This document shows positions 42,901 through 50,932 of a stretch of DNA of 64,000 nucleotides, one piece after another. The DNA is from Micromonospora arborensis (lineage in GTDB: Bacteria > Actinomycetota > Actinomycetes > Mycobacteriales > Micromonosporaceae). Within the stretch, counting starts at the first letter, position 1; every line of letters starts with the position of its first letter. A model generated the notes under the pieces. It worked only from the letters and a program-made list of their open reading frames with translations. It was not told where the DNA came from and made no database searches. The stretch lies in assembly GCF_003205615.1 (NCBI RefSeq), contig NZ_PYBV01000016.1, positions 250,171 through 314,170 of the forward strand, in the 5' to 3' direction. The position numbers and the translations under genes are program-made.

Positions 42901-44920
42901 TCCTGACAACCCCGCGCCGGAGGTCCCGGCACCGGCCACGGCGCCCATCTCCGCGCCGCCAGCGCCCACGCTGCCGACCGCCGCGGCACCCGTCTCGACG
43001 CCTCCCGCGTCGACACAGCCAACCTCCGCACCGGCACAGCCGGCCTCCGTCGCGCCCGTGTCCACGCCTCCCGCACCGGCAGAGCCGTCCGCCGTGGCAC
43101 CCGTGTCCGCGCCGCCAGCGCCGACACAGCCTGCCTCCGTCGCACCCGTGTCCGCGCCGCCTGCGTCCGCGCCACCGTCCGCCGCCGCACCTGTGTCCGC
43201 GCCGCCGGCCACCCCGGAACCCGGCTTCGCAGCATCCGACTCTGCCGCACCCACTCCCGCAGCGCCTGTCTCCGCGCCTCCCGCACCGGCAGAGCCGCCC
43301 ACCGTGGCACCCGCGTCCGCGCCACCCGCGTCCGCGCCGCCTGCGCCCGCGCCACCGCCCCCCGCAGCACCCGTGTCCGCGCCGCCGACGTCCCCCGCCT
43401 CCATGTCGGCAGCGCCCGTGTCCGCACCACCCGCGTCGGCGACACCCATCTCCGCGCCGCCCGCGACGGCGACACCCGTCTCCGCGCCACCCGCGTCGGC
43501 GCTGCCCATCTCCGCGCCGCCCGCGTCAACCGTGCCCGGCCCGAGGACCGGCTCGCGCGGGGAGAACGTGCCCGTGTCCGCACCACCCGGCGACGCGCCG
43601 CCGACGGCAACGCGACCGTCACTGGCCGACCCGGGCGATCCGGAGCAGGTCCTCGCGGCGTACCGCTGGCGGCTGGACCCGGTCACCCTGCGCGAGGAGC
43701 TGACCGAGTCGGACGACCTGCGGAACATCCGGCGGCGGCTGACCGAGAAGCTGGGCTCGGCGATCGACAACCGGGCACGGGCCCGGTTGCTCAGCCTGCG
43801 GGCGGTGACGTCGAGGATCCTCGGCGAGCTGGACGACGCGCTGGCCGACGGTCGGCTCGCCCTCACCTACGCCGAGGCCACTGGCGAGCTGCGCCGGACC
43901 GCGTTGGCCCAGGCCCGGCTGGCCCACGTCCTGCGCTGGCGCGGCAACTTCGCCGAGGCGGACCAACTCTTCGCACAGGCCAATTCGGTGGAGCTGCCGG
44001 ACCGGTTGCGGGCCGCACTCCACGAGCACGCCGGGCGGTCGTGTTACGACCAGGGGCGACTCATGGAGGCCTGCCAGCACTTCGAGCAGGCGCTGGACCT
44101 GCGGGGTGCCGGCGACGCCGAACTGCTGGACCGGATCCGGGTGGCCCTCGACGCGGTCGCGGCCCGGGCCGCGACGGACGGCTTCGGGCCGTACCGCCGG
44201 GGTCGGGACGAGGTGCTCGACCGTGACCGGCCCCCGCTGCCGGAGCGGGACGGGCCGCTGTGGGGTTACACCGGGCAGGACGGCGACCTGGTCATCCCCG
44301 CCCGGTACGCCGAGGCGCAGCCGTTCCACGACGGGCTGGCCTGGGTCCGCCGGCCGGACACCGACCGGTGGTCGCTGATCAACCTGCTCGGTACGACGGT
44401 GATCCCACCCTCCTTCCGGGCGGCGCACCCCTTCAGCGACGGCCTGGCCTGGGTGGTCGGCGAGGGCGGTTGGACGGCGATCGACGCGACCGGCGCGGTG
44501 CACGTCGCACCCAACTTCGCCGAGGTACGACCGTTCCGCCGCGGCCTGGCCGCCGTTCGGCGCGAGGGGTGGGGGGCGGTCGACCGGACCGGCCGGATCG
44601 TCGTGCCGACCCGCTACCACGGGTTCGTCACCGAGTTGGCCGACGGCCAGCAGGTCGACGGTTTCACCGACGAGGGGCTCGCCGTGGTCGACGTGGCCGG
44701 CCGGCGCGGCGTGGTGGACCGCACCGGTGCGGTGCTGGTCCCGCCGACGCACGCGATGCTGGTCATTCACCCGGTGGCGTTCCTGGTCGCCACCGGCGCC
44801 GGGCGGTGGGGTGCCCTGGATCGGCGCGGCGCGGCGCTGATCGACCCGGTGCACCCGGATCGCGCCGAGGTGCTGGAGGAGATCGACCGACTACTCACCG
44901 ACGCCAACCCGGTGCTCTGA
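39932..44920 (+). CDS. Giant disordered protein with TPR-like and WG-repeat C-terminus
   Basis: A 1662-residue protein, no clear signal peptide or membrane segment. Residues 1-1225 are predicted disordered: an Arg/Asp/Pro-rich part (RPDERAADASSYGRP-type) up to about 550, a Pro/Ser/Thr/Glu part to about 980, and then about 25 copies of an APVSAPPA-like unit (about 982-1203). A TPR-like helical domain follows (about 1230-1416; ALAQARLAHVLRWRGNFAEADQLFAQA), then WG/KWG-type repeats (about 1440-1643; GLAWVRRPDTDRWSLIN, GGWTAIDATG, GWGAVDRTG, RGVVDRTG, RWGALDRRG). ATG 39932 is used; GTG 39911 is an alternative. Function unknown. WG repeats are usually protein-binding. Likely a cytoplasmic scaffold. 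Confidence 0.8.
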   Translation: MSGRYTDPWPDPNEPSWVVEPTTEWHPQFPGQRYPGDIGALHQPPPRGRATVTGRAEVPPLAPTRPDGTYLGRSWADEPPAEPTPHSRSWADDEPGETPIYGRPRPDERAADASSYGRPDSADSRHYDHEPYRRPLPEPPRRDDRRSPESDRRTAWSDRRPAEERGPAREAAWHRDQPHSERYDSRRPRPEPTEWDRGYPGTPPVSPAPRSDSGRVPEPDDAPRRRGTQERPAAGYERHTGDGYGVRPTRDHDGRLADDRLPDAADPWAAVDGRTRYRADGHPDRAADDVRRPERRYRADEGAGAALSPDGGRRHRPEPEMPEQPRRDDERRRPDPDPHRQQPRETAARAEAYPDRRPREEARPDAYREDGGRRENVYRDDRPRDDRPRDNGHREPRPQPGPRPDGNLPWPPPGPLRPDRSREADHRTEPHRTPDPHRTPDPHRSAEPGVPPRPAARPERPAATPSRYDERPVRPAATAPPAPATSGRAVPVPPVAPARPVSPDAPGRPVSPAPVSPAAPGRDRPVSAAPVSPASGVPVSGPPAARLRLEYLPAPMDPPIADERSAAGSHPTPPPRYPGPDNEDRPVDQRRGGEPTPDRHRVGTSDSRPASPERPFPSDRPTASDRPHSPDRPSSPQRPHSPERVESTAEARPSVAPPPTWQVPEPPSTRPAPTFSNAATSTPAAPTPATPATAAPATAAPEPPVEDAEAALPLAPGTPRRYVPPLPSERPVAPVRASEEVQGTRGPDAWFSPARPVETDQDEPAPDRESAGFTDDEPTVGDPDLSTPPTAVDADPSTPSVDARRDLIDQPAGRSTPTDAPEPISAPPARPTSGAPRAWTDDLVDEAQATVEPGSTEGQRPVSGVPDAAIPHHQAEATTDAGHQPAAARPVGDTDPAEHDPTDDAEPHHRPLDAEDSPGTAGPTDDAEPHDRTSDAEGDPSTAEPTDDWRADDWRPDDWSVDAALPAPSVPSGDDTYPPVAAAPVSAPPVPDNPAPEVPAPATAPISAPPAPTLPTAAAPVSTPPASTQPTSAPAQPASVAPVSTPPAPAEPSAVAPVSAPPAPTQPASVAPVSAPPASAPPSAAAPVSAPPATPEPGFAASDSAAPTPAAPVSAPPAPAEPPTVAPASAPPASAPPAPAPPPPAAPVSAPPTSPASMSAAPVSAPPASATPISAPPATATPVSAPPASALPISAPPASTVPGPRTGSRGENVPVSAPPGDAPPTATRPSLADPGDPEQVLAAYRWRLDPVTLREELTESDDLRNIRRRLTEKLGSAIDNRARARLLSLRAVTSRILGELDDALADGRLALTYAEATGELRRTALAQARLAHVLRWRGNFAEADQLFAQANSVELPDRLRAALHEHAGRSCYDQGRLMEACQHFEQALDLRGAGDAELLDRIRVALDAVAARAATDGFGPYRRGRDEVLDRDRPPLPERDGPLWGYTGQDGDLVIPARYAEAQPFHDGLAWVRRPDTDRWSLINLLGTTVIPPSFRAAHPFSDGLAWVVGEGGWTAIDATGAVHVAPNFAEVRPFRRGLAAVRREGWGAVDRTGRIVVPTRYHGFVTELADGQQVDGFTDEGLAVVDVAGRRGVVDRTGAVLVPPTHAMLVIHPVAFLVATGAGRWGALDRRGAALIDPVHPDRAEVLEEIDRLLTDANPVL
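42872..43545 (+). repeat. Coding tandem repeats, APVSAPPA-type units
   Basis: Degenerate 24-36 base repeats with a GTGTCCGCGCCGCC-like core encode about 25 alternations of APVSAPPA, ASAPPA and PVSTPPA units inside the WG-repeat protein. The unit number probably varies between strains by slippage or recombination. Confidence 0.8.
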
Positions 44921-44952
44921 GTGGCTGGTCGACGATGTTGATCCACTAGAGC

Positions 44953-44958
44953 TAGGGT
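44953..44958 (+). promoter_or_regulatory. -10 box of leaderless promoter for aldo/keto reductase
   Basis: TAGGGT is six bases before ATG 44965 with CGGTAC between; no ribosome binding site. The box lies in the 44-bp gap after the WG-repeat gene. Confidence 0.6.
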
Positions 44959-44964
44959 CGGTAC

Positions 44965-45963
44965 ATGGAATTCCGACACCTGGGCCGCTCCGGCCTGATG
45001 GTCAGCGAGATCTCGTACGGCAACTGGATCACCCACGGTTCGCAGGTCGAGGAGGACGCCGCGTTCGCGTGCGTCCGGGCCGCCCTCGACGCGGGGATCA
45101 CCACCTTCGACACCGCCGACGTGTACGCCGGCACCCGGGCCGAGGACGTGCTCGGCCGGGCGTTGCAGAACGAGCGCCGCGAAGGCCTGGAGATCTTCAC
45201 CAAGGTCTACTGGCCGACCGGGCCGGGCCGTAACGACCGTGGCCTGTCCCGCAAGCACATCATGGAGTCGATCAACGGCTCGCTGCGCCGGCTGCGCACC
45301 GACTACGTGGACCTCTACCAGGCCCACCGGTACGACTACGGCACCCCGCTGGAAGAGACGATGGAGGCCTTCGCCGACGTCGTCCACTCCGGCAAGGCGC
45401 ACTACATCGGCGTCTCCGAGTGGACTGCCGAGCAGCTGCGCGCCGCCCACCCGCTCGCCCGGGAGCTGCACATCCCGCTGGTCTCCAACCAGCCACAGTA
45501 TTCGATGCTCTGGCGGGTCATCGAGGCCGAGGTCGTGCCGGCCAGCGAGGAGCTGGGCATCGGGCAGATCGTCTGGTCGCCGATGGCGCAGGGCGTGCTC
45601 TCCGGCAAGTACCTGCCGGGGCAGCCGCCGCCGGCCGGTTCCCGCGCCACCGACGAGAAGTCGGGTGCGAACTTCATCTCCCGGTTCATGAACGACGACG
45701 TGCTCACCCGGGTCCAGCAGCTCAAGCCCCTCGCGGAGCAGGCCGGGCTCAGCATGGCCCAGCTCGCCGTGGCGTGGGTCCTGCAGAACCCGAACGTCTC
45801 GTCGGCGATCATCGGCGCGTCCCGCCCCGAGCAGGTGCACGACAACGTGAAGGCGGCCGGGGTGAAGCTCGACGCCGCGCTGCTCAAGGCGATCGACGAC
45901 ATCGTCGAGCCGGTCACCGAGCGGGACCCGGCGAAGACCGAGTCCCCCGCGCAGCGTCCCTGA
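44965..45963 (+). CDS. Aldo/keto reductase (Kv-beta-like)
   Basis: A 332-residue NADPH-dependent oxidoreductase with a TIM-barrel fold. The full catalytic tetrad is present: D49 and Y54 (TTFDTADVYAG), K80 (EIFTKVY) and H121 (LYQAHRYD). The cofactor-binding C-terminal region is intact (SPMAQGVLSGKY, IIGASRPEQVHDNVKA). It is most like bacterial homologues of voltage-gated potassium channel beta subunits, from memory. The -10 box six bases before ATG 44965 fixes the start. It stands alone with a terminator after it. Natural substrate unknown. Confidence 0.92.
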   Translation: MEFRHLGRSGLMVSEISYGNWITHGSQVEEDAAFACVRAALDAGITTFDTADVYAGTRAEDVLGRALQNERREGLEIFTKVYWPTGPGRNDRGLSRKHIMESINGSLRRLRTDYVDLYQAHRYDYGTPLEETMEAFADVVHSGKAHYIGVSEWTAEQLRAAHPLARELHIPLVSNQPQYSMLWRVIEAEVVPASEELGIGQIVWSPMAQGVLSGKYLPGQPPPAGSRATDEKSGANFISRFMNDDVLTRVQQLKPLAEQAGLSMAQLAVAWVLQNPNVSSAIIGASRPEQVHDNVKAAGVKLDAALLKAIDDIVEPVTERDPAKTESPAQRP

Positions 45964-45970
45964 CGCCAGT

Positions 45971-46011
45971 CCGGTCCGGTCGGCGCGAACCTCTCGCGCC
46001 GGCCGGACCGG
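45971..46011. terminator. Bidirectional terminator, 18-bp arms with one mismatch
   Basis: CCGGTCCGGTCGGCGCGA pairs with TCGCGCCGGCCGGACCGG (one G-T position) around the loop ACCTC. It lies between the convergent aldo/keto reductase and M50 protease genes. Confidence 0.75.
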
Positions 46012-46027
46012 GTTCGGTCAGCTCACC

Positions 46028-46825
46028 TCAGCTCTGCCAGAAGCGGATCAGGTCGAGGCCGGTGGCGTAGAGCCACGAGGGCAGGCCGAGCAGGTCGCCC
46101 ACCGCGAAGACCGCGTCGAAGAACCAGCCGCCGATGCGCGGGTTCCACAGCAGCGCGAAGAGCAGCAGGAAACCGTACGGGGCGAACAGGTCGTACATCT
46201 TGCGCCACTGCGGGTTGAGCCACGGCTGGATCATGTTGCCGCCGTCCAGGCCGGGCACCGGCAGCAGGTTCAGCACGCTGGCGGTGAGCTGCAGGAAGGC
46301 GAGCAGCGCCACCCCCGCCCAGAACTCCAGCGGGCCACCCGACTCGATGCCGATCCGCAGTGCCGCCACCAGCACCAGCGTGAACAGCACATTTGTCGCC
46401 GGGCCAGCGAGGCTGACCAGGGTGTGCCGCAGTCGGCCCGGAATGGCGTGCCGGTCCACCCAGACCGCGCCGCCGGGCAGACCGATGCCGCCGAGCAGCA
46501 CCACCACCACCGGCAGCACGATCGACAGCAGCGGGTGGGTGTACTTCAACGGGTTGAGCGTCAGGTAGCCCCGGTGGGCGATGTCCCGGTCGCCGGCCCG
46601 GTAGGCGACCACCGCGTGGGCGTACTCGTGCAGGCAGAGCGAGACCAGCCAGCCGGACACCACGAACAGGAACACGTTGAACCGGACGCTGCCGTAACCG
46701 TTCCAGGTCAGCACCCCGCTGACCGCGAAGAGAGCGACCAGGCCGAGGAAGACCGGGCTGGGCCGAAACGCCGCCTTCGGTACGCCGAGAACCAGCCCAT
46801 CGGCCCCCGGCCGGTCGTAGGCCAT
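46028..46825 (-). CDS. Site-2-protease-like M50 membrane metalloprotease
   Basis: A 265-residue intramembrane zinc protease homologue with about six transmembrane helices. The zinc motif HEYAH (HExxH, residues 66-70) lies in the second or third helix, and the third ligand motif is NLLPVPGLDGG, the NPxPxxDG-type sequence of the family (about 199-209). No PDZ or CBS domain is attached. The ATG at 46825 overlaps the stop of the 66-residue gene upstream (TGATG), so they form a small operon. Its substrate is unknown; release of a membrane-held regulator is the usual role, but nothing nearby is an obvious anti-sigma factor. Confidence 0.88.
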   Translation of the reverse strand: MAYDRPGADGLVLGVPKAAFRPSPVFLGLVALFAVSGVLTWNGYGSVRFNVFLFVVSGWLVSLCLHEYAHAVVAYRAGDRDIAHRGYLTLNPLKYTHPLLSIVLPVVVVLLGGIGLPGGAVWVDRHAIPGRLRHTLVSLAGPATNVLFTLVLVAALRIGIESGGPLEFWAGVALLAFLQLTASVLNLLPVPGLDGGNMIQPWLNPQWRKMYDLFAPYGFLLLFALLWNPRIGGWFFDAVFAVGDLLGLPSWLYATGLDLIRFWQS

Positions 46826-47025
46826 CACTCGGCCGTGGGCAGCAGGCTCATCCGGTACTCCACCCGGTCGTCCTCCACGAGCGCGACCGAGGTGACGCCG
46901 GACGCCGCGAGCTCCCGCCAGGTCTGACCGATCCAGGATTCGGCGTCGGCCTGGCTGCCGAACGACTCCGCCGGCCCCTCGACCGTCTGACCGTCCGTGC
47001 CCTCGTACCGCCAGCTCCACGCCAT
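46825..47025 (-). CDS. 66-residue hypothetical protein coupled to M50 protease
   Basis: A small acidic protein, MAWSWRYEG at the start, with several tryptophans and a FGSQADAESWIGQTWRELAASGVTSVALVEDD core that suggests a compact alpha/beta fold. Similar small proteins are common in actinomycetes (from memory) and lack known function. Its TGA overlaps the protease ATG. An upstream GGGGAGA-like sequence on the minus strand about ten bases before the start may be its ribosome binding site. Confidence 0.75.
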   Translation of the reverse strand: MAWSWRYEGTDGQTVEGPAESFGSQADAESWIGQTWRELAASGVTSVALVEDDRVEYRMSLLPTAE

Positions 47026-47156
47026 GCCGCGTCTCCCCTCGCCGCTGAAGTCCCCGTGGGACGAACCCTCGCCAGCGTAGTCGGCCCGGCGCGCAACGGC
47101 CGCTCGCTCACCCCCGCAGGGTCCAAGGGTGGATCAATCCCGTCGGCGCCGGCCGG

Positions 47157-47162
47157 TACGGT
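47157..47162 (+). promoter_or_regulatory. -10 box of leaderless promoter for Ser/Thr kinase
   Basis: TACGGT stands six bases before GTG 47169 (spacer GGCTCG). No Shine-Dalgarno sequence is seen. Confidence 0.55.
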
Positions 47163-47168
47163 GGCTCG

Positions 47169-48962
47169 GTGCTGACTCGGGGAGTACTGCTCGGTGACCG
47201 GTACCGGCTCGGCGAGCGGGTGGCGACCGGTGGGATGGGCGCGGTCTGGCGCGGCACGGACGTGCTGCTGGAACGCGAGGTCGCCGTGAAGGTGCTGCTG
47301 CCGTCGCTGGTCGCCGACCGCGAGTTCACCGCCCGGTTCCGGGCCGAGGCGCGAATGTTGGCCGCGCTGCGGCATCCCGGCGTGGTCGCGGTGCACGACG
47401 TCGGGCAGGCCGCGCTCGCCGACGGAAGCCAGGTCGACTACCTGGTGATGGAGTACGTCGAGGGTGAGCCGCTGTCCGCACGGGTGCGCGCGGCGGGACG
47501 GCTGGATCCGGCCACCACCATGTCGGTGCTGGCGCAGGCCGCGGACGCGCTGCACACCGCCCACACCGCCGGCATCGTGCACCGGGACGTGAAGCCGGGC
47601 AACCTGCTGGTCAAGGCGGACGGCAGCGTGGTGCTCGTGGACTTCGGCATCGCCCGATCCCGCAGCATGGCCGGGCTCACCGCCGCGAACATGGTGCTCG
47701 GCACCGCCTCGTACATGTCTCCCGAGCAGGCCACCGGGCAGCCGGTCTCGGCCGCCACCGACATCTACGCGCTCGGCGCGGTGGCGTACTTCTGCCTCGC
47801 CGGGCAGCCGCCCTTCCACGGCGACAACCCGCTCGCGGTGGCGCTCCGGCACGCGCAGGAGGAGCCGGCGGCGCTGCCGCAGGACACCCCGCCGGCGGTC
47901 GCCGCCGTGGTCGCCCGCGCGCTGGAGAAGAGTCCGGCGGACCGGTTCGGCAGCGCCGCTGAGCTGGCCGCTGCCGCCGCCGATGCCCGCGACTCGACCC
48001 TGGCGAGGATCCCGGTCTCCGCCCGCCCACCGTGGGCGCTGGCCGCCCCCACCCCCGGGACGCCCTCGGCCCCTGCGGCCAGCCCGGCCACCCCGCCGCC
48101 CGTCCCGACCCCCGCGCCGCCGACCGGGCAGCCCGCGCCGGTCGGCGCCGCGCCGATCGGGGCCGCCGCAGTGCACACGCCGGCCGGTTTCGCGGCCTCG
48201 CCGGTGACCGGGTCGGGGTCGACCCGGGAGGACGTGTTCCGGGAGGGGTCGTCCGGCCGGCACAAACAACTGCTGATCGGGGTCGGCGCGGTCGCCCTGG
48301 TGGCGCTGATCGCGGTGGCCGTGGTGGCCCTGCGGCCGGGCGGCGACCCGGGTGGGACGGACGGTCCGCCGGCGCTGGCTGGCGGATCGGCGACGGCCTC
48401 GGACGGCGTCGCGCTCGACGACGGAGGGGCGAGCACCTCGGGACCTCCGCCCAGCGGCGCCCCGGACGCCAGCCCCACCGCGTCCGCCGCGCCGACCGTC
48501 TCCGGCGGCCGGACCGACGCGCCGACCGCCGACCCGGACCCGCGCACCGCGACGCCGGGCAGCACCCCGACCGGGAAGGCCAGCAGCCGACCGACGCCCA
48601 CCGGCAGCGCGGCCAGCCGGCCCAACCCGTTCACGGCCGCCCAGGCGTGCGGCAGCGGCTACCAGGTGATCGACTCGGCGACGCTGACCGGCGGCGACGG
48701 GAAACGCAAGGGCCGGGTCTTCCTGATGTACCACGCGGGCACCGGCACCAACTGCGTGGTCACCCTCAAGGACACCGGGGTCGGCACGAAGACGGCGGCC
48801 TCGGCGTACCTGGAGGTGCAGGGGCGGGCCCGCAGCACCGACAGCGGGTCCTTCGACTACTACGCCGGGCCGGTGCGGGCCAGCGCCGCCGGGACGTGCG
48901 TGAAGTGGGGCGGCGCCACCGGTGGGGTCAGTTACGGCAGTGGGTTCGAACACTGCGACTGA
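47169..48962 (+). CDS. Membrane serine/threonine protein kinase (Pkn type)
   Basis: A 597-residue Hanks-type kinase. The N-terminal catalytic domain (about 8-270) has the glycine loop VATGGMGAVWRG, the VAVKVLL lysine, HRDVKPGN (about 138-145), DFG in LVDFGIARS, and GTASYMSPEQ in the P+1 loop, so activity is likely. A Pro/Ala-rich juxtamembrane linker leads to one transmembrane helix (about 367-389). The outside part has a Ser/Thr/Pro linker and a small C-terminal domain (about 490-597) with four cysteines (AQACGSGYQ, GTNCVVTL, GTCVKWGG, FEHCD) that could form two disulfides. It is not a PASTA kinase. The outer ligand is unknown. Confidence 0.92.
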   Translation: MLTRGVLLGDRYRLGERVATGGMGAVWRGTDVLLEREVAVKVLLPSLVADREFTARFRAEARMLAALRHPGVVAVHDVGQAALADGSQVDYLVMEYVEGEPLSARVRAAGRLDPATTMSVLAQAADALHTAHTAGIVHRDVKPGNLLVKADGSVVLVDFGIARSRSMAGLTAANMVLGTASYMSPEQATGQPVSAATDIYALGAVAYFCLAGQPPFHGDNPLAVALRHAQEEPAALPQDTPPAVAAVVARALEKSPADRFGSAAELAAAAADARDSTLARIPVSARPPWALAAPTPGTPSAPAASPATPPPVPTPAPPTGQPAPVGAAPIGAAAVHTPAGFAASPVTGSGSTREDVFREGSSGRHKQLLIGVGAVALVALIAVAVVALRPGGDPGGTDGPPALAGGSATASDGVALDDGGASTSGPPPSGAPDASPTASAAPTVSGGRTDAPTADPDPRTATPGSTPTGKASSRPTPTGSAASRPNPFTAAQACGSGYQVIDSATLTGGDGKRKGRVFLMYHAGTGTNCVVTLKDTGVGTKTAASAYLEVQGRARSTDSGSFDYYAGPVRASAAGTCVKWGGATGGVSYGSGFEHCD

Positions 48963-49009
48963 ACGACGGTGAGCACCGGGCCGGCAGGCAGCACGAGCAC
49001 CGGCGGCCT

Positions 49010-49015
49010 TAAGGT
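49010..49015 (+). promoter_or_regulatory. -10 box of leaderless promoter for cobU-cobT
   Basis: TAAGGT is six bases before ATG 49022 (spacer ACGGGC). The short 59-bp gap after the kinase gene leaves no room for a cobalamin riboswitch. Confidence 0.6.
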
Positions 49016-49021
49016 ACGGGC

Positions 49022-50932
49022 ATGTCCGTAGACGGGTGGAACACGGTCCTGGTGCTCGGCGGGACCCGGTCCGGCAAGTCCGAGTTCGCCGAGTCCCTGG
49101 TCACCGACGCCCCGGTGGTCCGCTACCTCGCCACCGCGCCGGAGGGCGACCCGGAGGACACCGAGTGGGCGACCCGGCTGGCGGCGCACCGCGCCCGACG
49201 GCCAGGCAGTTGGACCACCGAGGAGACCGCCGCCGAGCCACGCCGGCTGGCCGACGTGCTCGCGTCCGCCGAGCCCAACGAGACGCTGCTCGTCGACGAC
49301 CTGGGCGGCTGGGTGACGGTCCTGCTCGACCCGGACCACCAGCCCGCCGACGACGTGGCGACGATCGCGGAGCTGGCCGAGGCGGTCCGTACCTGCTCGG
49401 CGCGGGTGGTGCTGGTGAGCCCCGAGGTGGGGCTGTCGCTGGTGCCGACCACCCCGCTGGGCCGGGCGTTCACCGACGCGTTGGGCGCGGCCAACCGCGC
49501 GGTCGCCGACGCCTGCGACGCGGTGGCGTTGGTCGTCGCCGGCCAGCCGGTCTGGCTGAAGCCGGCCGCCACCACGACCCTGCCGGCGGCTCCCGCCGCC
49601 ACGACCGCAGCGGCCCCCGCCGCCACGACCGCAACGGTCGTGGCGAGCCTGGATGACGCCGAACCCACCCCCGAGGTGCAACTGCCCGATGTGCTGACCC
49701 ACGCGCCTCCGGTCGTCCCGAACCAGGAGCCCGGCAACCCCTGGGCGGCACCGACCATGGCGCTGCCGATGGTGGCCACCGGGTTGGTCATCCAACCGGG
49801 CATGGAGCTGCCGATGCCCGACGAGTACGCGGGCCCGCAGGCGGTGGACCGACTGGCCACGCTGGACGTCCCGGGGGCCGGGCTGGGCGTGCTGGACCGG
49901 GTGGTCGGTTTCGCCGCCGCCACCCAGAGCACCTCGACCCCGCAGGCCTGGGGTTCGGTGCGGGTGCTGCTGCTGCACGGTGACCACGCTGGTGGGGCGT
50001 CGGCCGGAACCGTCGCCGGTGAGTCGGCACGACGGGCCGCGCAGGCCCGCGCCGGCCGGGGCGCGTTGGCGCGGCTGGCCGCCGAGAGTGGCGCCAGCCT
50101 GCAGGTGGTGGACACTCCGGCCGCCGCGCCCATGGAGGACCAGCCGGCGCTCTCGGCCGAGCAGGTGGAGTCCGCGCTGCGCTACGGCTGGCGGCTGGCC
50201 GAGCAGGCCGCCGACGCCGGCGTACAGCTGCTGGTGCTGGGGGCGTGCGGAGCCGGCACCGAGGCCACGGCCGCGGCGGTGCTCGCGGCGACCGCCGGCG
50301 CGGAGCCGCCCGCCGTGCTGGGCCGGGTGATCACCGACTCGGGTGAGATCGACGACGCGGCGTGGATGATCCGCTGCGCGGCGGTACGCGACGCCCTGCA
50401 CCGCACCCGCCGCTCGTCGCGCGGCGCCAAGGACATCCTGGCCGAGCTGGGCGGTGGTGACGTGGCGGTGGCCACCGGTGTGCTGCTCGGCGCCACCGCC
50501 CGCCGGGTGCCGGTGCTGCTCGACGGGCCGGTCGGGGTGGCCGCCGCCATGATCAGCCGCGACCTGGCCGGGCAGGCCCGGCACTGGTGCCTGCTCGCCG
50601 ACCACGGTGGGCACCCGGCGGTGCGGCTCGCCGCCGACGTGCTCGGTCTCACCCCACTGCTGGACCTGCGGCTGGATCTTGGCGAGGGCGCGAACGCGCT
50701 GGTCGCGCTCCCGCTGCTGCGCTCGGTGCTGGCGTTGGCCGCCGCACTGCCGGTCCACCCGTCGCTCGGCGGTGACGAGTCGCTCGGCGGTGACGAGGAG
50801 CCGGGCCCGGCCCCCGACGAACCGGGGCACGACTTCACCGAGCCCGACTTCGCCGAGCCGGAGCCGGACGGCCCCGGCCCGGCCAGCACCGGGGCGGACG
50901 AGCAGCCGGCGACGGGCTGGCGTGCCGGCTGA
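49022..50932 (+). CDS. Fused CobU-CobT: adenosylcobinamide kinase and DMB phosphoribosyltransferase
   Basis: A 636-residue fusion for the lower-loop end of cobamide synthesis. The CobU half (about 1-180) has the P-loop GGTRSGKSEFAES near 14-26, the guanylylation-site segment AAHRARRPGSW with its histidine, and NxxVG-like SPEVGLSLVP. An Ala/Thr/Pro linker (about 182-215) leads to a CobT half (about 270-590) that ends with the LDLRLDLGEGANAL signature holding the catalytic Glu. The typical GTGAG is GEGANA here. The last 45 residues are an acidic Pro-rich tail. It activates dimethylbenzimidazole and adenosylcobinamide for CobS, encoded next with a ten-base overlap. Confidence 0.9.
   Translation: MSVDGWNTVLVLGGTRSGKSEFAESLVTDAPVVRYLATAPEGDPEDTEWATRLAAHRARRPGSWTTEETAAEPRRLADVLASAEPNETLLVDDLGGWVTVLLDPDHQPADDVATIAELAEAVRTCSARVVLVSPEVGLSLVPTTPLGRAFTDALGAANRAVADACDAVALVVAGQPVWLKPAATTTLPAAPAATTAAAPAATTATVVASLDDAEPTPEVQLPDVLTHAPPVVPNQEPGNPWAAPTMALPMVATGLVIQPGMELPMPDEYAGPQAVDRLATLDVPGAGLGVLDRVVGFAAATQSTSTPQAWGSVRVLLLHGDHAGGASAGTVAGESARRAAQARAGRGALARLAAESGASLQVVDTPAAAPMEDQPALSAEQVESALRYGWRLAEQAADAGVQLLVLGACGAGTEATAAAVLAATAGAEPPAVLGRVITDSGEIDDAAWMIRCAAVRDALHRTRRSSRGAKDILAELGGGDVAVATGVLLGATARRVPVLLDGPVGVAAAMISRDLAGQARHWCLLADHGGHPAVRLAADVLGLTPLLDLRLDLGEGANALVALPLLRSVLALAAALPVHPSLGGDESLGGDEEPGPAPDEPGHDFTEPDFAEPEPDGPGPASTGADEQPATGWRAG

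Noticed and set aside
42872..43545. Non-coding minisatellite
   Set aside because: The repeats keep the reading frame and encode a consistent Ala/Pro/Ser unit within a continuous gene.
48963..49021. Possible cobalamin riboswitch before cobU-cobT
   Set aside because: The gap is 59 bases and a -10 box ends six bases before the ATG, so there is no room for the roughly 200-base aptamer.
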